NCBI RefSeq assembly: GCF_040412425.1
Contig: NC_089782.1
Span: 25,692,122 to 25,756,121, forward strand
Direction: 5' to 3'
Source of the DNA: Macrobrachium rosenbergii
Taxonomy: Eukaryota > Arthropoda > Malacostraca > Decapoda > Palaemonidae
Length of the DNA: 64,000 bases
Of this stretch, positions 60,651-64,000 are shown piece by piece. Position numbers and translations under genes: made by a program. Below the pieces are notes generated by a model. It had not been told where the DNA came from, did no database searches, and saw nothing but the letters and a program-made list of their open reading frames with translations. Every line of letters begins with the position of its first letter. Positions within the stretch are counted from its first letter, which is position 1.

Positions 60651-60829
60651 GTCTCTTCTGATTCATTGAAAGTCATCGTTGCCGAGTTTGTGCCGAGAGG
60701 TTGAATAAACGGCTGAAAACCTGGTTACCTAACTCCAGTTGTACTAATGTCAAAAGACTTCCTATGGATCGTTCACTGATAGTTCTAGTTCCTATCCTAT
60801 GTTGCTCAACCTGCTCGCCCTCACCCCTT

Positions 60830-61980
60830 AAATCTACCCTTTACTAAAGAATTGAATTGGCCACCACAAAAGGACAGCGAGTAACCCTTCTCCGGCGAGA
60901 ATTGAAATGTCCCTAAGGTAGAAAAAGTGAAAACCGATACTGGATTTCCAAGTTGCTGCTTGGGATTGCCGACACTGAGAAATTTTTGAGAAATACCAGC
61001 GATGTCGCCACCCACTCTATTACTATGAGCTCTTGGGCGTTCAGAGGAGTTGAAGGTTCGAAGAGATGAAGAATTAGCCGATGCTTGTTGAATCATTTCT
61101 CTTAGAAAAACTTACAGCATTCTTCGAGATCGACGCGAAGGACATCTGGGAGAAACGAATAGCATTCTTCGGTGAGGCAAAAGCTTTCTGTCTGCGACAA
61201 ATAAGCCTTCCCAGCGCCCTAACTGGACATAACAGCATTTCTAAAAGCGTCACCTCCACGAAATCTTCCAAGACGTTACTCTAAATGCTCTGGGTAAAGG
61301 ATTTGATTCCGATTCCTGGTTGCCATGAATTCCGGCAGAAGGAAAGAAAAATATCTTTCCCTGAGAGAAAGACAGTTCTTGAAACAGCTCAATTTCTCCT
61401 ACTCTTTTAGCTGTGGCCAGAGCAACTAGAAATAATAATTTTTGATCAACTGCCTTAGTGACAGTGATTCAATGGTTCGTATTCTTGACAATCTATGATG
61501 AGTCAAAACTGCCTTTAAATCCCACGATGGTGGCGAAGCGGAAGAACTGGGAGTTCTATTTCAAAGACCTTAAGAGCGTGAAGAATTCTACTGGTCGCCA
61601 ATTCTGGAGATGGAAGCGGAATGTGCTACTAACATTGACCTGTAACCTTGATCGAGTAGTAGGAAGTTTTTTTCTTTCTCAGAAAAAGAAGAAAGTCTGC
61701 TACTTTTGCTATTGATGGAAGTGAAATCTGATGACCTTGTTTCCGGCACCAACTGGTGAAAGGGCAACGCCCACCTGGCCTGATACAGTCTCCTGGTTTG
61801 ATCTTCTCAGACAGAAAGACAGTTGGCGAGCCACTCCCCTTAGAGAGTCCTGCATGACGTGCTGCTCGCTGGATAGTCTCCACGCAGCTAGCTTCAGCAG
61901 CGGAGGTTCTGGTGGTAGTAATGGAAAGCGGCTGTCTGAGAGAAGATCTTTCCTCTCTGGAAGGAAAACCGGACATCCGT
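60830..61980 (-). pseudogene. DIRS-like tyrosine recombinase, decayed
   Basis: 61,976-61,629 reads RAARHAGLSKGSGSP, then TSWCRKQG and IAKVADFLLFLRKKK (core-binding domain). About 61,560-61,500 reads ELATSRILHALKVFEIELPV. About 61,430-61,390 reads a VALATAKRVGEIELF-like segment with the first catalytic Arg. 61,271-61,074 reads EMLLCPVRALGRLICRR and SPKNAIRFSQMSF. 61,096-60,821 reads RPRAHSNRVGGDIAG, where H and R of the HxxR motif remain. Frame breaks separate the segments. Confidence 0.75.
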
Positions 61981-62489
61981 TAGTAAGTCAGAAGGTCCAG
62001 GAACCAGGGTCTTTGGGGCCAGAAAAAGGCAAATCAACGTCATTTGGGTGTTGCAGGATATCCTGAGCTTCATTAACACTTGTTGAATCATTCAACGAGG
62101 GAATGCATACGTCTGCATGTCGTTCCAGAGTGCAACACATGGTGTCCGTCCTGCAAGACATGAGGATCTGCTACTGGGGAGTATGCTGGAAGGCAAAAAA
62201 TTTGGCTTTGAGCGAAAGATTATGGTTGCTGGCCATTTCTTAAATAGAAGCTGTACTTCTTCCTGCACCAACGTCCATTCTCCCCAGAACTTCTTGTGCA
62301 CCCGGTTTAGGCGTCTGCCAAAACGTTGAGTTTCCCAGCACAAACTGAGGAACCCAGAGTAATTCTGTGGATCCGCACCAGCGGAGAATTCTCTGTGCTA
62401 TTTGTTTAATTCTTGTGATTTTGTTCCCCCTCCTTCTTGAGATAGGACACTGCTGTTACATTGTACAAGCGTTACTATCTTATTTATTC
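61894..62489 (-). pseudogene. DIRS-like RNase H and linker, decayed
   Basis: 62,343-62,092 reads FGRRLNRVHKKFWGEWTLVQ, then QLLFKKWPATI and WNDMQTYAFP, followed by LAPKTLVPGPSDLLTDV. This matches the RNase H C-terminal part and the WFPxLLxLL segment that precede the recombinase in DIRS-like pol. Confidence 0.65.
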
Positions 62490-63510
62490 TTTGATCAGCA
62501 AAGAGCCGCTCTACTGCTCTTAGCACCCTGTAATTGATGTTCCTTCGATCCAGATTCCAAGGCCTTGGGCTGATCAGGGTTGCTCCCCAAGATCAACATC
62601 TGTGTACAGATGATATTCTTCTCCACCATCAAAGAAGATCCTTCAGGCGTTCGCGCCTTGTTCCCGATCAGCAATTCCTTAGTTGGCTCAGACCCATGAA
62701 GTGAGAGGAGGCCATTCGACCCAGCAAGCTTTTCCACAGGCTCCAGGTTGAGCTCTGTTCTGGGAATGTTTCCCTGACTCAGAAACCAGACCGCTCCTCC
62801 ATGAATCAAGCATCTGAATTGTTATTCCCAAATACGTCTTTGTCTGAGCTGGAATTAGTGAGCTCTTTTCCAAGTTGATTCGGATTCCTAACTTCTGACA
62901 TAAGTTCAGTAAGAAGTCCCTCACCTGCAAAACTTCGTCTACCGACGAAGCCTGAACTAACCAACTGTCGAAATATCTCCTCATTCGGAAACCCCAACAA
63001 TTCATTATGTCTGCTAAATAGACATCCCACCCTAAAGATGTCTCCTGCAATGGTCAGACCGAAGCAGAGGACTTTGAAATGGAATGTTCCAGTTGGACCT
63101 GAGCAGCAAGGAACTTCGAGATTCCTGATGGACGGAACCTGAGATAAGCGCCCTTGAGAGTCTACTGAAATCATCCAATCATCTCTCGGACTGACGAAAA
63201 GATCTGACTGAGAAGTTTCCATATGAAAACCGGGAGATGATGAAACCGGGGTTGAGACTCGAAAGATCGATGATGGGTCTCAAGATCCTCCTGACTTCGA
63301 GCCACAAAAATCCGACTGTAAAACCTGGGGAAGGAGCGGGTTCTAATGCTCCCTTCTCCCAGAGGGCTCGACTTCTGCTGCCAGCTATTTCCCTGATGGA
63401 GGAAGGGAATAACTGGGAAGATGAACAGGGTGAGCTGATAGAGGAGGCAGGAAACGAAAAGGGACTCTGCCCTCTCCTTAACACTTCCACTACCTGCTCT
63501 CGCGCCATAC
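62490..63510 (-). pseudogene. DIRS-like reverse transcriptase, decayed
   Basis: 63,508-63,179 reads RRILRPIIDLSSLNPGF (family RPVIDLSxLN). 63,222-62,806 reads DDWMISVDSQGRLSQVP, then FHFKVLCFGLTIAGDIF. 63,050-62,688 reads RRYFDSWLVQASSVDEVLQV, then INLEKSSLIPAQTKTYLGI. The normal catalytic (Y/F)xDD(W) is FDSW here, so one active-site Asp is lost. The segments lie in different frames. Confidence 0.8.
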
Positions 63511-64000
63511 TCCTTCCCAGATTTCCAGAATGGAGCTAGGCAACCTCCTACCGGTGCAGACGAGGGAATGTCTCCTACTTCCGAAAACCTTCTTTAGGAC
63601 AGAAGGTTTTGGATCTGAAACAGAAACAGAAGTCTTGGATGAGAAACAGACTTTCTTAGGGACCTTGACTGGTGATTTGGAAGGGTCCGCTTGGCTGAGA
63701 TGTCATCCTTGGAACCTCTCGAGATCTGAGCACTGTGCTGCCACTGAATCATGGCTTGCTGTGATTTCGACAGCTGAAGAAGAGGAAACGAAATTTACCA
63801 TCGCTGATACATCTTCCTCCCTGGAAAAGACTGTTGGCGCCAATGGTGCTCAACAGAGCCCTTTGTGAATATCAGATAATGCGGAGGTAGATGGTTCAGA
63901 AAGAAACCTCCTTTTCCTACTGAAGAAGGTCGCATAACCGGCCGATATGTTTGCCGATGTCTAGTCCCATTGACACCGAAATGATGAGATTGTGTCGAAC

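Larger units (their letters stand above)
59629..64000 (-). other. EDEM3: EDEM3 intron (continues beyond the window)
   Basis: No EDEM3 N-terminal exon (PADELMPL or EPSRGD-type motifs) was found on the minus strand here. The intron is largely filled by the DIRS-like element and its terminal repeats. Confidence 0.7.
59930..64000 (-). mobile_element. DIRS-like tyrosine-recombinase retrotransposon, decayed
   Basis: On the minus strand RT, RNase H and a tyrosine recombinase follow in the DIRS order. They are followed by a tandem-repeat tract and three copies of a CCTGAACACCTGAA terminal motif in direct and inverted orientation. Every domain is broken by frameshifts or stops. The gag end lies beyond 64,000 or is lost. 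The sequence right of about 63,510 continues GC-rich and is probably still the element, but I cannot assign a domain there. Confidence 0.75.

Noticed and set aside
59629..60800. N-terminal EDEM3 exon
   Set aside because: No minus-strand segment carries the family's N-terminal motifs; the open frame running on from 59,628 is intron read-through past a good acceptor.

Overview
The window is animal nuclear DNA, most likely from a decapod crustacean. This is inferred from intron-rich genes with GT/AG splice sites, long AT-rich introns, long (GA)n/(CT)n tracts, tRNA-derived and other decapod-like dispersed repeats, and decayed DIRS-like and BEL/Pao retrotransposons. Nothing bacterial or organellar was seen. 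Coding density is low and most of the window is intron or intergenic DNA.

Layout. 1-3,600 is AT-rich with no recognisable gene. 3,600-4,330 is CpG-rich and looks like a promoter of unknown target. 4,464-4,852 is a long near-perfect foldback. 10,900-11,825 holds a decayed Gag-like reading frame on the plus strand. 13,532-17,090 is EIF1AD on the plus strand, with two coding exons and 188 codons. 17,285-18,660 is a decayed coding sequence on the minus strand that I do not recognise. 18,660-23,867 is AT-rich and probably includes the long 3' UTR of the next gene.

The main gene is EDEM3, the ER-degradation-enhancing alpha-mannosidase-like protein. It is on the minus strand, with 16 exons from 59,628 down to 23,868, and converges tail to tail with EIF1AD. 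Splice phases join across every junction and give about 1,181 residues: a GH47 domain, a PA domain, an unusually long acidic C-terminal region, and a terminal KDEL. The first ~100 residues lie beyond the right edge. One exon (37,400-37,596) carries a one-base deletion that breaks the frame.

Two retrotransposon copies lie in EDEM3 introns, in the same orientation as the gene. The first is a full-length but decayed BEL/Pao LTR element at 49,929-58,770, with two LTRs, a 5-bp target duplication, a tRNA-His-like primer site, and gag, protease, RT, RNase H, integrase and DUF5641 remnants. Between its primer site and gag it carries an extra module with all four SGNH-hydrolase blocks, which is the most unusual thing in the window. 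The second is a decayed DIRS-like tyrosine-recombinase element from about 63,510 down to 59,930, with RT, RNase H and recombinase remnants followed by three copies of an inverted/direct terminal motif. Many of the BEL LTR differences are single-base indels, so part of the frame damage here may be assembly error.
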